Translations under genes and position numbers: made by a program
In this document: piece after piece, positions 45,533-53,652 of the stretch
How the letters are laid out: each line of letters begins with the position of its first letter
Position numbering within the stretch: the stretch's first letter is position 1
The notes under the pieces: model-generated
Seen by the model: the letters and a program-made list of their open reading frames with translations, nothing else
What the model was told of the DNA's origin: nothing
Database searches by the model: none
Source of the DNA: an uncultured Erythrobacter sp.
Lineage (GTDB): Bacteria; Pseudomonadota; Alphaproteobacteria; Sphingomonadales; Sphingomonadaceae
Assembly: GCF_947492365.1 (NCBI RefSeq)
Contig: NZ_CANLMB010000002.1
Coordinates: forward strand, 186,001 to 250,000
DNA: 64,000 bases
Direction: 5' to 3'

Positions 45533-46558
45533 ATGACCCAGCGCGGATATTCAAACAAGCAAGGGCCGCGTTCGCGCGGTCCAGCAGCGCCTGTCGCAGA
45601 GGCACTGGGGACGGGTCGGCCGACGGGTCGCACCGGGTCGGCCGAACCGTCCCACTATGCTCGCCAGGACGCGAGCAATGACCGCTTTAAGCTCACCTAT
45701 TACGACCCACCAGCCGGGCTGGAGCGCCATGTTCTCGCGCTCTTTCATTTCGAGTGGGACGAAGATGAGATCGTCGACCGCCACCCGGGCGCTCTTGGCC
45801 AGTTGTTCCTAACGCCGCGAGGCCGAGGTGAGATCACTTTCGGAGCGCATGCGCAACCGGTTGAAGGCGGCGTCGCTATGTTCAGCGGCTTCGAGGTTGC
45901 AGCGCCTTTTCGGATCGAAGGGCCTTGGCATTCATTCGGAGCTTCGCTGTCACCACTTGGCTGGGCGTCACTGGCACGTGTGCCAGCCAATACGTCGCTC
46001 AACCGTTTGTTGCCTGCTCACGACATACTCGGTGACGAAGTCGATGGTTTCGCAGATGATCTCAATCATCGCTATCGCAGCGGCAAAACCAGCGGCGAAC
46101 AAGCTTGCCGCGAGCTGGGCGAATGGATTGCGCCGAGGATCAAACCGATTGCGGCCGCCCATGAAGCAGTGATCGAGCGTACGCTTGGCTGGCTGGGCTC
46201 CTCGCTTAACCCCGACGTCGAGAGCTTGTTTGCAACACTAAACTATTCACGCCGTCAGGCTGAGCGGCTCGTAACGCGCTATTTTGGCTTCACCCCGGCA
46301 GCTTTGGCGCGCAAGATGCGGGCGATCCGCTCTGCAAACCTGCTTTCGCAACCCGATCTGACCGACGAAGGCGAGGCGGAAATCGCTGCGGCATTCTACG
46401 ATCAGCCGCACATGATCCGCGAAATCCGGCGGTATTGCGGATACACACCCGCCCGGCTTGGCGGAGCGGGGGAACCGTTGTTCCAGACGATGTTGCGAAT
46501 GAAGAATCTCGACCGTCTTAAGCACTACCGCAATATCGGAGCGAAAGACTCTGGTTGA
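45533..46558 (+). CDS. AraC-type helix-turn-helix transcription regulator (paralogue 2)
   Basis: The protein has 341 residues. Its first 45 residues are low-complexity and basic, rich in Gly, Arg and Pro, with no counterpart in paralogue 1. The rest aligns well with it: ALFHFEWDEDEI, LSPLGWASLARV, DILGDEV, WLGSSLNPDVESLFATLNYSRRQAERLVTRYFGFTPAALARKMRAIRSA and QPHMIREIRRYCGYTPARLGG. The first residues contain two direct GGGTCGGCCGA repeats at the DNA level (45613 and 45635). A start further in is possible, because the extended N-terminus looks unstructured. Confidence 0.8.
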   Translation: MTQRGYSNKQGPRSRGPAAPVAEALGTGRPTGRTGSAEPSHYARQDASNDRFKLTYYDPPAGLERHVLALFHFEWDEDEIVDRHPGALGQLFLTPRGRGEITFGAHAQPVEGGVAMFSGFEVAAPFRIEGPWHSFGASLSPLGWASLARVPANTSLNRLLPAHDILGDEVDGFADDLNHRYRSGKTSGEQACRELGEWIAPRIKPIAAAHEAVIERTLGWLGSSLNPDVESLFATLNYSRRQAERLVTRYFGFTPAALARKMRAIRSANLLSQPDLTDEGEAEIAAAFYDQPHMIREIRRYCGYTPARLGGAGEPLFQTMLRMKNLDRLKHYRNIGAKDSG

Positions 46559-46583
46559 AATCGGAGCAAAGGCTGCGTATTTG

Positions 46584-46608
46584 AAATCCGACTGATTCAG
46601 TCCGATTT
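46584..46608 (+). promoter_or_regulatory. 25-base dyad upstream of the SUF regulator gene, candidate operator
   Basis: AAATCCGACTGA (46584-46595) and TCAGTCCGATTT (46597-46608) are reverse complements apart from one position, centred on a single T. It lies 36 bases before the regulator start codon and is the most likely binding site for the Rrf2/IscR-type protein. A related half-site, AAATCGGA, lies just upstream at about 46558. I know no published match to this exact sequence. Confidence 0.5.
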
Positions 46609-46644
46609 AAGAACCATTCGCAATAAGCCGGATTTTGCCCCCTC

Positions 46645-47073
46645 ATGCGCCTTTCCAACCTTGCCGATTATGCCGTCATTACGATGTGCCAGGCCGCGAC
46701 CCATTGCGGCGATGGCCGCGTAAGTGCGGCAGAACTGGCGAGCGAGACGGGATTGCCAGTGCCGACGGTGCAGCGCCTCGTCTCAAAACTCACGGCAGCG
46801 GGTCTGCTGCGTTCTGTGCGCGGTGCAGGTGGAGGGTTGCAGCTTGGCCGTCCTGCGGCAGCGATCAATGTCGCTGACATTGTCGAGGCAGTCGAAGGCC
46901 CGATCGGCCTCACCGCCTGCATCGACAACGGCGAATGCGAATACGAAGTGGGCTGCTCGATGAAACCGCACTGGCCCCTCATCAATGACAAATTGCGCGG
47001 CGCACTGGCGGATATCACGCTCGATCACCTGCGCCCGACTGCCACGCCTCCCCTGAAAGAACACGCGGCATGA
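46645..47073 (+). CDS. Rrf2/IscR-type iron-sulfur transcription regulator of the SUF operon
   Basis: The protein (142 residues) has the Rrf2 winged-helix domain ([21 protein letters not shown], then [33 protein letters not shown]). The cluster-binding region [18 protein letters not shown] has three cysteines spaced 6 and 6 apart, as in IscR/SufR. It probably senses iron-sulfur cluster status and represses the suf genes behind it. Its stop overlaps the sufB start by 4 bases. Whether it is SufR-like or IscR-like cannot be settled by eye. Confidence 0.9.
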   Translation: MRLSNLADYAVITMCQAATHCGDGRVSAAELASETGLPVPTVQRLVSKLTAAGLLRSVRGAGGGLQLGRPAAAINVADIVEAVEGPIGLTACIDNGECEYEVGCSMKPHWPLINDKLRGALADITLDHLRPTATPPLKEHAA

Positions 47074-48560
47074 CCGACAATCTCGACCTTAAGCCTGAGA
47101 TGGACCAAGATGCCAAGGACGCCGCAGCAGCGGCAGCCGAATACGAGCACGGCTGGTCGTCCGACATCGAAACCGAATTCGCGGAGAAGGGCCTCACCGA
47201 AGACACGGTGCGCTTTATTTCCGGCAAAAAGGGTGAGCCGGAATGGATGCTCGATTGGCGGCTGAAAGCGTTCCGTCTGTGGCAAACACTCGAAGAGCCT
47301 GATTGGGCGAAGGTCGGTTATCCAAAGATCGACTACCAAGACGCCTATTATTACGCCGCCCCAACAAAGAAGGTTGAGCTGGATTCGCTTGACGATCTCG
47401 ATCCCGAAATTAAGCGCGTTTATGACAAGCTGGGCATTCCGCTGGGTGAGCAAGAAGTGCTGGCCGGCGTAAAGGGCGCGAAGAAAGTGGCCGTGGACGC
47501 CGTATTCGATAGCGTCTCGGTCGCCACCACCTTCCGTGAGGAACTCAAGAAAGCGGGCGTGATCTTCCTTTCGATCAGTGAGGCGCTGAAAGAGCATCCT
47601 GAACTGGTCAGGAAATGGCTCGGCAAAGTCGTGCCGCAGCGCGACAATTACTTCGCCTGCCTCAACGCAGCGGTCTTCTCCGACGGCACCTTCGTCTACA
47701 TCCCCGAGGGCGTGCGCTGCCCGATGGAGCTGTCGACCTACTTCCGCATCAATGCCGAAAACACCGGCCAATTTGAGCGCACGCTGATCATCGCGGAGAA
47801 GGGCGCTTACGTCTCCTATCTCGAAGGCTGCACTGCACCTATGCGCGACGAAAATCAGCTCCACGCCGCCGTGGTTGAACTGGTCGCGATGGAAGATGCC
47901 GAGATCAAATATTCCACCGTCCAGAACTGGTATCCCGGCGATGCCGAGGGCAAGGGCGGGATCTACAATTTCGTCACCAAGCGCGGCCTGTGTCAGGGCG
48001 ACCGCTCCAAGATCAGCTGGACGCAGGTCGAAACCGGCAGCGCGGTAACGTGGAAATATCCGTCCTGCGTGCTCAATGGCGAGAACAGCGTCGGCGAATT
48101 CTACTCGGTCGCGGTGACCAACAATTACCAGCAGGCCGATACCGGAACCAAGATGATCCATAACGGGCGCGGCAGCCGCTCGACCATCATCTCCAAAGGC
48201 ATCAGCGCGGGCCATTCGAACAACACCTATCGCGGCCTCGTCCGCGTGGGACCGAAGGCCGAGGGTGTGCGCAACTTCACCCAATGCGACAGCCTGCTGC
48301 TCGGCGACAAAAGCGGCGCGCATACTGTGCCCTATATCGAGGTGAAGAACCCCGGCGCGCAGATCGAGCACGAGGCGACAACTTCCAAAATCAGCGACGA
48401 ACAGCTGTTCTACGCAATGCAGCGCGGACTGGACGAGGAGGAAGCGGTCGCGCTGATCGTCAACGGCTTTGCGAAGGACGTGCTGAAAGAGCTTCCGATG
48501 GAGTTTGCTGTAGAGGCGCAGAAGCTGCTGGCGATCTCGCTGGAAGGGAGTGTGGGGTGA
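47070..48560 (+). CDS. sufB: Fe-S cluster assembly scaffold protein SufB
   Basis: The 496-residue SufB forms the SufBC2D scaffold. Conserved pieces are [54 protein letters not shown] with the scaffold Cys and the C-terminal [28 protein letters not shown]. The ATG overlaps the regulator stop. A GTG inside the stop (GTGA) begins the next gene, a non-SUF protein, so the usual sufBCD order is interrupted. Confidence 0.97.
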   Translation: MTDNLDLKPEMDQDAKDAAAAAAEYEHGWSSDIETEFAEKGLTEDTVRFISGKKGEPEWMLDWRLKAFRLWQTLEEPDWAKVGYPKIDYQDAYYYAAPTKKVELDSLDDLDPEIKRVYDKLGIPLGEQEVLAGVKGAKKVAVDAVFDSVSVATTFREELKKAGVIFLSISEALKEHPELVRKWLGKVVPQRDNYFACLNAAVFSDGTFVYIPEGVRCPMELSTYFRINAENTGQFERTLIIAEKGAYVSYLEGCTAPMRDENQLHAAVVELVAMEDAEIKYSTVQNWYPGDAEGKGGIYNFVTKRGLCQGDRSKISWTQVETGSAVTWKYPSCVLNGENSVGEFYSVAVTNNYQQADTGTKMIHNGRGSRSTIISKGISAGHSNNTYRGLVRVGPKAEGVRNFTQCDSLLLGDKSGAHTVPYIEVKNPGAQIEHEATTSKISDEQLFYAMQRGLDEEEAVALIVNGFAKDVLKELPMEFAVEAQKLLAISLEGSVG

Positions 48561-49006
48561 CGTTCACAAAGGAGGAGATTTCCGAGAAGTTTCACCAATG
48601 TTACCATTGGAGAACCCGCGACGACTTCGAAAAGATTTACGCTGAAGAATCTCAACGCGCTGAGCGGGGAATCGGACTGACGCGGCTCAAGGACGTCAAG
48701 GACTTTTGGCTCGTCATGGCGATCAAACTCCCGCAGCCAACCTTCAGTGGCGATGCCCACAGTCAAATTCCTTGGCTCTATGACATCGACTGGCACTTCG
48801 ATCGGTTTGACCAAGGACTAGTGGAATACGGGACGAGGGTTCCAAATGAAATTTTGGGTTATATCCAAAAGGCCTCTGCCGGCGCTCGCCAATTGTTTAA
48901 TGACGGGCAAACCGACCCCGCGTCTTCACTAATGTTCCGAGTATTTAGTTTGAGCTGGACTAGGAAAGACTCGCTTCCAAAATGGGCCAAGCAATTCGAT
49001 GACTGA
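48557..49006 (+). CDS. Protein of unknown function inserted between sufB and sufC
   Basis: The gene starts with a GTG overlapping the sufB stop and encodes 149 residues ([18 protein letters not shown], with aromatic-rich middle [19 protein letters not shown] and basic tail [16 protein letters not shown]). The first 100 bases contain 45 G/C, against 63 in a 100-base sample of sufB just upstream, suggesting acquisition. I do not recognise a family; there is no signal peptide or membrane helix. Its end overlaps the next gene by 8 bases. Confidence 0.7.
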   Translation: MTFTKEEISEKFHQCYHWRTRDDFEKIYAEESQRAERGIGLTRLKDVKDFWLVMAIKLPQPTFSGDAHSQIPWLYDIDWHFDRFDQGLVEYGTRVPNEILGYIQKASAGARQLFNDGQTDPASSLMFRVFSLSWTRKDSLPKWAKQFDD

Positions 49007-49505
49007 CCGCAAAACCCTCAAACTCGGCGATCCGTCGGAAATCACGCCCAGCCTCAACAAGAAGGGCCGCGGGTGGAAAATCTCGGACAAGCGTCTCGAC
49101 GAGCTGCATGATCGTGCGCGCGAGATGAAGCGGTTTGCTTCGCCTGCGCACAAGGCTCTGGCCGATCGTTTCGCCAAGGCGGATCTTGGCCGCTACACCT
49201 TCAAGCGCTTTGCCGTCGTCGGCAGCGCGATTGTTGATTTCAATTGCCACAATCTTGGCATGGCGATCATGATCGATGAGGACGATCAGGACGAAGCGCT
49301 CGCCAAGCGCAGGGACAAGAGCCTTGAAAGCGTCGGCATCCGCGTGATGCGGCTCAAAGCCAGCGACATACTCGAGGACATCGACCCTGTCCTCCAGCGG
49401 ATCACCGCCGGAATGCGCATGCGGATTGACGACAAACGACAAGCAAGAAGCGAACACCGCTCGAACTTCCAGTCAGGCACAAGCAAACGGGATGAGGCCC
49501 AATGA
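48999..49505 (+). CDS. DUF559-like (VSR/PD-(D/E)XK-fold) protein with altered active site
   Basis: This 168-residue protein resembles the DUF559 endonuclease-like family, whose core pattern is a YxF(K/R)R strand, an IVDF strand, an (E/V)xxDG strand and a VLRF strand before a helix. Here the corresponding pieces are YTFKRFAVVGSAIVDFNCHN, MAIMIDEDD, RRDKSLESVGIRVMRLKASDIL. The usual E-x-D metal site reads IMIDED, so nuclease activity is doubtful. It overlaps both neighbours by a few bases. Genes of this type do recur in sphingomonad SUF operons, but their role there is not known to me. Confidence 0.72.
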   Translation: MTDRKTLKLGDPSEITPSLNKKGRGWKISDKRLDELHDRAREMKRFASPAHKALADRFAKADLGRYTFKRFAVVGSAIVDFNCHNLGMAIMIDEDDQDEALAKRRDKSLESVGIRVMRLKASDILEDIDPVLQRITAGMRMRIDDKRQARSEHRSNFQSGTSKRDEAQ

Positions 49506-50065
49506 CCAGCCTTTCACTTATACTCGCACCTTTGATGGCGCTTCAGGGCGTTGGACAGGCACCGGTGGCGATCGCGAACGATACGCCCGAAACCTGGACG
49601 CTCGAATATCCGCGTCTGATCCAGCCCTTTGTCGAAGATTATCGTCGCTGTCTTTCCGGCCGAATGCGCCAGGTGAGGGGAGAGGCTGATTTTGAAATTC
49701 AGCACCGCTCTGATGTGCCGAGCTGCGAGGAAGTATCTCTTCAAGCGCAGGATGCCGCCACGGCGGCTCTGGCAGGGCGCAGTGAATATTCCGACTACAG
49801 CGCCGATGATGTGCGCGAGATCTTTGAACATATTGGCCGCATCCACATTGCTCGCGGGGCCGATCTCGATCAGCAATTCACCTTCTTCCTCGATCGAAGT
49901 CAGGCGGCACAGGAGCAATACGAAGAAAACAAGCCGCGCGGGCTCGTGCTCGAACTGCACGATGCTTCGGTCGTGAAAGCGCGCACCGATGCAACCGCAG
50001 AGGCAGCAGAGGCCGCACACCAGCGGCGCGAACAGGAAACGGAGGCACGCGGTGCTAACGATTGA
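49502..50065 (+). CDS. Exported protein of unknown function in the SUF operon
   Basis: The 187-residue protein has a weak signal peptide (MTSLSLILAPLMALQGVGQA) and a mature region with a paired cysteine set (RRCLSGRM and DVPSCEEVSLQAQ) that may form a disulfide. The rest is helical and charged, ending RREQETEARGAND. The start overlaps the DUF559-like stop (ATGA), and its 3' end overlaps the sufC start by 14 bases. No family is recognised; an exported protein inside a cytosolic iron-sulfur operon is unexpected. Confidence 0.6.
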   Translation: MTSLSLILAPLMALQGVGQAPVAIANDTPETWTLEYPRLIQPFVEDYRRCLSGRMRQVRGEADFEIQHRSDVPSCEEVSLQAQDAATAALAGRSEYSDYSADDVREIFEHIGRIHIARGADLDQQFTFFLDRSQAAQEQYEENKPRGLVLELHDASVVKARTDATAEAAEAAHQRREQETEARGAND

Positions 50066-50801
50066 AGGCCTTCACGCCGAAGTTGACGGCAAAGAGATAC
50101 TCAAAGGCCTGAGCCTCGAAATCGCAGCGGGCGAGGTCCATGCAATTATGGGGCCCAATGGCGCGGGCAAGTCGACGCTCGCCAATGTGCTGGGCGGCAA
50201 GCCGGGATATGACGTGACTGCTGGTTCGGTGACGTTCAAGGGCGAAGATCTGTTCGAACTCGACCCGCATGAGCGCGCGGCGACTGGGCTGTTCCTCGGA
50301 TTTCAATACCCGGTTGAGATTCCGGGTGTTTCCAACGTCCAGTTCCTGCGCGAAGCGGCCAATTCGCAGCGCAAATATCGCGGCGAAGAACCGCTTTCGG
50401 GCGGCGACTTTCTCAAGCTTGCACGGGAAAAAGCCGCGCTGCTCAAACTCGACATGGAAATGCTCAAGCGGCAGGTGAATGTCGGCTTTTCCGGCGGTGA
50501 GAAGAAGCGTGCCGAGATGGTCCAGATGGGCATTCTCAACCCCGCCTTTGCAGTGCTCGACGAAACCGATAGCGGGCTCGATATCGATGCCCTGCGCGTT
50601 GTCGGCGACGGGATCAACGCGATCATGCGCAGCCCCGATAAGGCCGTGTTGCTGATCACCCATTACCAGCGCCTGCTCGATGTGGTGAAGCCCGATCGTG
50701 TGAGCATTCTGGCCGGTGGGCGGATTGTCCAGACGGGCGGCCCAGAACTGGCCTTGCGCCTCGAAGATGAAGGCTATGACGCGGTGATGGCTGATGCCTG
50801 A
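50052..50801 (+). CDS. sufC: Fe-S cluster assembly ATPase SufC
   Basis: This ABC-type ATPase of 249 residues powers the SufBCD complex. It has Walker A GPNGAGKS, the Q-loop region GFQYPVEIPGVSNVQF, the signature NVGFSGGEKKRAEMVQM and Walker B AVLDETDSGLDIDAL. The GTG at 50052 follows a GGAGG ribosome binding site and matches the family start LTIEGLHAEV. Sequence is normal although the operon upstream has been interrupted. Confidence 0.96.
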   Translation: MLTIEGLHAEVDGKEILKGLSLEIAAGEVHAIMGPNGAGKSTLANVLGGKPGYDVTAGSVTFKGEDLFELDPHERAATGLFLGFQYPVEIPGVSNVQFLREAANSQRKYRGEEPLSGGDFLKLAREKAALLKLDMEMLKRQVNVGFSGGEKKRAEMVQMGILNPAFAVLDETDSGLDIDALRVVGDGINAIMRSPDKAVLLITHYQRLLDVVKPDRVSILAGGRIVQTGGPELALRLEDEGYDAVMADA

Positions 50802-51552
50802 AGTGGCGGCTCTTCCCACGCGGCGCGATGAGGCGTGGCGTTATTCCGATACCGATGCAATGGCACGGATCGGGGTGGAGGCGCTTGGCCAATGGCGCGA
50901 GATCACGCTTGGCGATGGCGAGAGCCTGCGCGAATGCATGATCGTCGGCAGCGACCAGCCGGAGCTGCATCGCATTCGTCTGACACTGGGCGAGGGCGCG
51001 CGCGCAGAGCTGTTTGCGACTATCCGGGGCACAGACTTCACCCGCGTTGAAGTGGAAATCAGGCTCGGTAAGGGCGCGCACTTTGAATTTGGCGGCGTTA
51101 CGATCGGCGGCGGCGATGCAGTGCGCGAATTCGTGACTCAAACCGTCCACGCCTCTCCCCAAGCAACCAGCAACCAGACGGTCCGCGCGGTCCATTGGGG
51201 CAGTGCCACCGGCAATTTCCTCGGCGAGATCAAAGTCGCGCGCGATGCGCAAAAGACCGATGCCGCGCAGGATTTCAAAGGCCTGCTGCTCGAAGCCGGC
51301 GCAAGCGCCAATGCGGTCCCGCAGCTCGAAATCTTCGCTGACGACGTGAAATGCGCGCATGGCGCGACCGTCGGTCAGCTCGATGAAGCCGCGCGCTATT
51401 ACATGGCCGCTCGCGGGCTCTCGCCTGATCAGGCGAAGAAGCTGCTGGTGCAGGCCTTTATCGGCGATGCGCTTGTCGAACTCGATGACGAAGCGCAGCG
51501 CGAGAAGCTGCTCAATGCGGCGCTTGAAGCGCTGGAGGGGGCATCGCTGTGA
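50794..51552 (+). CDS. sufD: Fe-S cluster assembly protein SufD, short form
   Basis: The protein has 252 residues, against about 420 for the enterobacterial SufD, but keeps the conserved beta-helix parts: LPTRRDEAWRYSD at the N-terminus, DFKGLLLEAGASANAVPQLEIFADDVKCAHGATVGQLDEAARYYMAARGLSPDQAKKLLVQAF at the C-terminus with the CAHGATVG loop. Short SufD proteins are usual in Sphingomonadales. It overlaps sufC and sufS by 8 and 4 bases. Confidence 0.92.
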   Translation: MPEVAALPTRRDEAWRYSDTDAMARIGVEALGQWREITLGDGESLRECMIVGSDQPELHRIRLTLGEGARAELFATIRGTDFTRVEVEIRLGKGAHFEFGGVTIGGGDAVREFVTQTVHASPQATSNQTVRAVHWGSATGNFLGEIKVARDAQKTDAAQDFKGLLLEAGASANAVPQLEIFADDVKCAHGATVGQLDEAARYYMAARGLSPDQAKKLLVQAFIGDALVELDDEAQREKLLNAALEALEGASL

Positions 51553-52778
51553 ATGCCCCTTCGACCTTGACCCGCGACTTGCGCGCTGACTTTCCCGGTC
51601 TTGTGACTCGCGAAGGCGCGCCGTGGCATTATCTCGACACCGCTGCGACCGCGCAAAAGCCTCGCCAGGTGATTGAGGCGATGGCGCGCGCAATGGGCGA
51701 GGATTACGCGACGGTTCACCGAGGGGTCTATTCGCGCTCTGCCGACATGACTCTGGCCTATGAGGCTGCGCGGCGACGGATTGCGCAATTTGTCGGAGGC
51801 GGCGACAACGAGATTGTCTTCACTCGCGGCGCGACCGAGGCGATCAATCTGGTTGCGAACAGCTGGGGCAGGGCGAACCTTAAACCCGGCGACCGCATTC
51901 TGCTTTCGCAGCTCGAGCACCACTCCAATATCGTCCCGTGGCAGATGCTCGCAGAGGCTGTGGGCGCGCAAATCGATGTTGTGCCGCTGACCTCCGATCA
52001 CCGGATCGACCTCGATGCAGCAGAGTCGATGTTGACCGAGCGCCATAGGCTGGTTGCCTTTGCGCATGTCTCAAACGTTCTAGGGAGCGTGCTCGACGCG
52101 CGGCGCGCCGCTGAGCTCGCTCACAAAGTGGGGGCCAAGCTGCTGCTCGATGGCTGTCAGGCGGTCCCGCATATGCCGGTGAATGTCGCGGTGCTCGATT
52201 GCGACTTCTATGTTTTCAGCGCGCACAAGCTCTACGGCCCGACCGGGATCGGTGCGCTATGGGCGCGCGCGGACATTCTTGAGGCCATGCCGCCATGGGA
52301 AGGCGGCGGCTCGATGATCGACCGCGTTACCTTCGAAAAGACCACATACGATGCGCCACCGCAGCGCTTTGAGGCGGGCACCCCCGCTATTACCGAGGCA
52401 ATCGCCTTTGCCGCTGCTGCCGATTACGTCGCTGAAGTTGGGTTCAATGCCATGCACGAGGCGGAAACCAGCCTTGTGACGCGCTTGCGGCGCGAGTTGG
52501 TCGCTATGAACGATGTGACCGTTTTCGGGCCAGAAGACTCCGCTGGCATCGTCAGCTTTGCAATCGACGGCATCCACCCGCACGACCTCGGCACGATCCT
52601 CGATGAGAGCAATGTCGCGATCCGCGCAGGCCATCATTGCGCACAGCCGCTTATGGATTATCTCGGCGTCCCCGCCACAGCGCGCGCGAGCTTCGGCCTC
52701 TATTCGACTGAGGCGGATGTCGACGCGCTGCTTGACGGGATTACCCGCACCCGCCGGATTTTTGGGAAAGCATCATGA
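51549..52778 (+). CDS. sufS: Cysteine desulfurase SufS
   Basis: This PLP enzyme (409 residues) supplies sulfur from cysteine. The PLP lysine is in FSAHKLYGPTG (about Lys227) and the persulfide cysteine in RAGHHCAQP (about Cys364), the group II spacing. Other motifs are HHSNIVPWQ and GCQAVPHMPV. The start is a GTG overlapping the sufD stop (GTGA). No sufE is present in the window, so the sulfur acceptor is unclear. Confidence 0.96.
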   Translation: MNAPSTLTRDLRADFPGLVTREGAPWHYLDTAATAQKPRQVIEAMARAMGEDYATVHRGVYSRSADMTLAYEAARRRIAQFVGGGDNEIVFTRGATEAINLVANSWGRANLKPGDRILLSQLEHHSNIVPWQMLAEAVGAQIDVVPLTSDHRIDLDAAESMLTERHRLVAFAHVSNVLGSVLDARRAAELAHKVGAKLLLDGCQAVPHMPVNVAVLDCDFYVFSAHKLYGPTGIGALWARADILEAMPPWEGGGSMIDRVTFEKTTYDAPPQRFEAGTPAITEAIAFAAAADYVAEVGFNAMHEAETSLVTRLRRELVAMNDVTVFGPEDSAGIVSFAIDGIHPHDLGTILDESNVAIRAGHHCAQPLMDYLGVPATARASFGLYSTEADVDALLDGITRTRRIFGKAS

Positions 52779-53278
52779 ACAAGCCGAATGATGAGAAAGA
52801 CTTCGTCGCCGCGCCTGCGCCCAATGACGTGGTGGTAAAGCCGCCGCGCGCACGGGTTGAGGATGCGATTGATCCAGACGAGCAGGCAACGGAACCAGTC
52901 GAGAAGCGCGAGCGCGACTATCTCGAAGGCTTCCTCGCGGCCAAACCTGCCGAGGACGCGGTTGGCGGTGCGGGCAGCGATCTCCAGCAGGCGGTTATCG
53001 ACGCGCTGAAGGAAATTTATGACCCTGAAATCCCGGTCAATATCTACGATCTCGGCCTGATCTACGGCGTCGAGGTCGATGACGAGGCCGACGCGATCGT
53101 CACCATGACGCTCACCACCCCGCACTGTCCGGTCGCTGAATCCATGCCGGGCGAAGTCGAGCTGCGTGCCGCTTCGGTGCCGGGCATCCGCGATGCTGAG
53201 GTCAACCTTGTGTGGGATCCGCCATGGTCGCCCGAGAAGATGTCGGACGAAGCCCGCCTCGAACTGGGAATGCTGTGA
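52775..53278 (+). CDS. sufT: SUF-system maturation protein SufT (DUF59/MIP18)
   Basis: The protein (167 residues) has an acidic, proline-rich N-terminal extension of about 65 residues, then the DUF59 domain: VIDALKEIYDPEIPVNIYDLGLIYGVEVD and MTLTTPHCPVAESMPGEVELRAASVPGIRDAEVNLVWDPPW. The cysteine in TPHCPVAE is the conserved one. SufT assists iron-sulfur delivery in SUF operons of Alphaproteobacteria. It overlaps sufS and sufA by 4 and 1 bases. Confidence 0.9.
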   Translation: MNKPNDEKDFVAAPAPNDVVVKPPRARVEDAIDPDEQATEPVEKRERDYLEGFLAAKPAEDAVGGAGSDLQQAVIDALKEIYDPEIPVNIYDLGLIYGVEVDDEADAIVTMTLTTPHCPVAESMPGEVELRAASVPGIRDAEVNLVWDPPWSPEKMSDEARLELGML

Positions 53279-53634
53279 TGACTGACACAAAGACCGCAGA
53301 ACGCCCTGCCGCGATCATCCTTACCAAAGGAGCCGAGGAGCGCGTTGCGCATCTGATGAGCCAAGCCCCTGAGGACGCGATTGGCGTCAAACTTTCGACC
53401 CCGCGTCGCGGCTGTTCGGGCCTCGCATACTCGGTCGACTACGTCACCGAAGAGGCAAAGTTCGACGAAAAGATCGAGACACCTGGCGGCACCTTTTACA
53501 TTGACGGCGCTTCGGTGCTCTATCTGATCGGGTCGACCATGGATTGGGTCGAGGACGACTTCACCGCCGGATTCGTATTCGAAAACCCCAATGCCAAGGG
53601 CGCTTGCGGGTGCGGCGAAAGCTTTATGGTCTGA
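53278..53634 (+). CDS. sufA: A-type Fe-S carrier SufA
   Basis: The 118-residue A-type carrier has cysteines in RRGCSGLAY and ACGCGESFMV. It receives clusters from SufBCD and passes them to apo-proteins. The ATG at 53278 overlaps the sufT stop (TGATG) and is preferred to an upstream in-frame ATG at 53212. The operon ends here, with no clear terminator in the 18 bases before the convergent gene. Confidence 0.93.
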   Translation: MTDTKTAERPAAIILTKGAEERVAHLMSQAPEDAIGVKLSTPRRGCSGLAYSVDYVTEEAKFDEKIETPGGTFYIDGASVLYLIGSTMDWVEDDFTAGFVFENPNAKGACGCGESFMV

Positions 53635-53652
53635 CCACCTAGGGTCGCACGC

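Noticed and set aside
45613..45645. Two copies of GGGTCGGCCGA in the start of the second AraC-type gene.
   Set aside because: They lie inside a GC-rich low-complexity coding stretch and are too short and local to call a functional repeat.
45964..45979. Palindrome-like CTGGCACGTGTGCCAG resembling a parS core.
   Set aside because: It lacks the flanking TGTTTC/GAAACA of parS and is explained by codons of the AraC-type gene.
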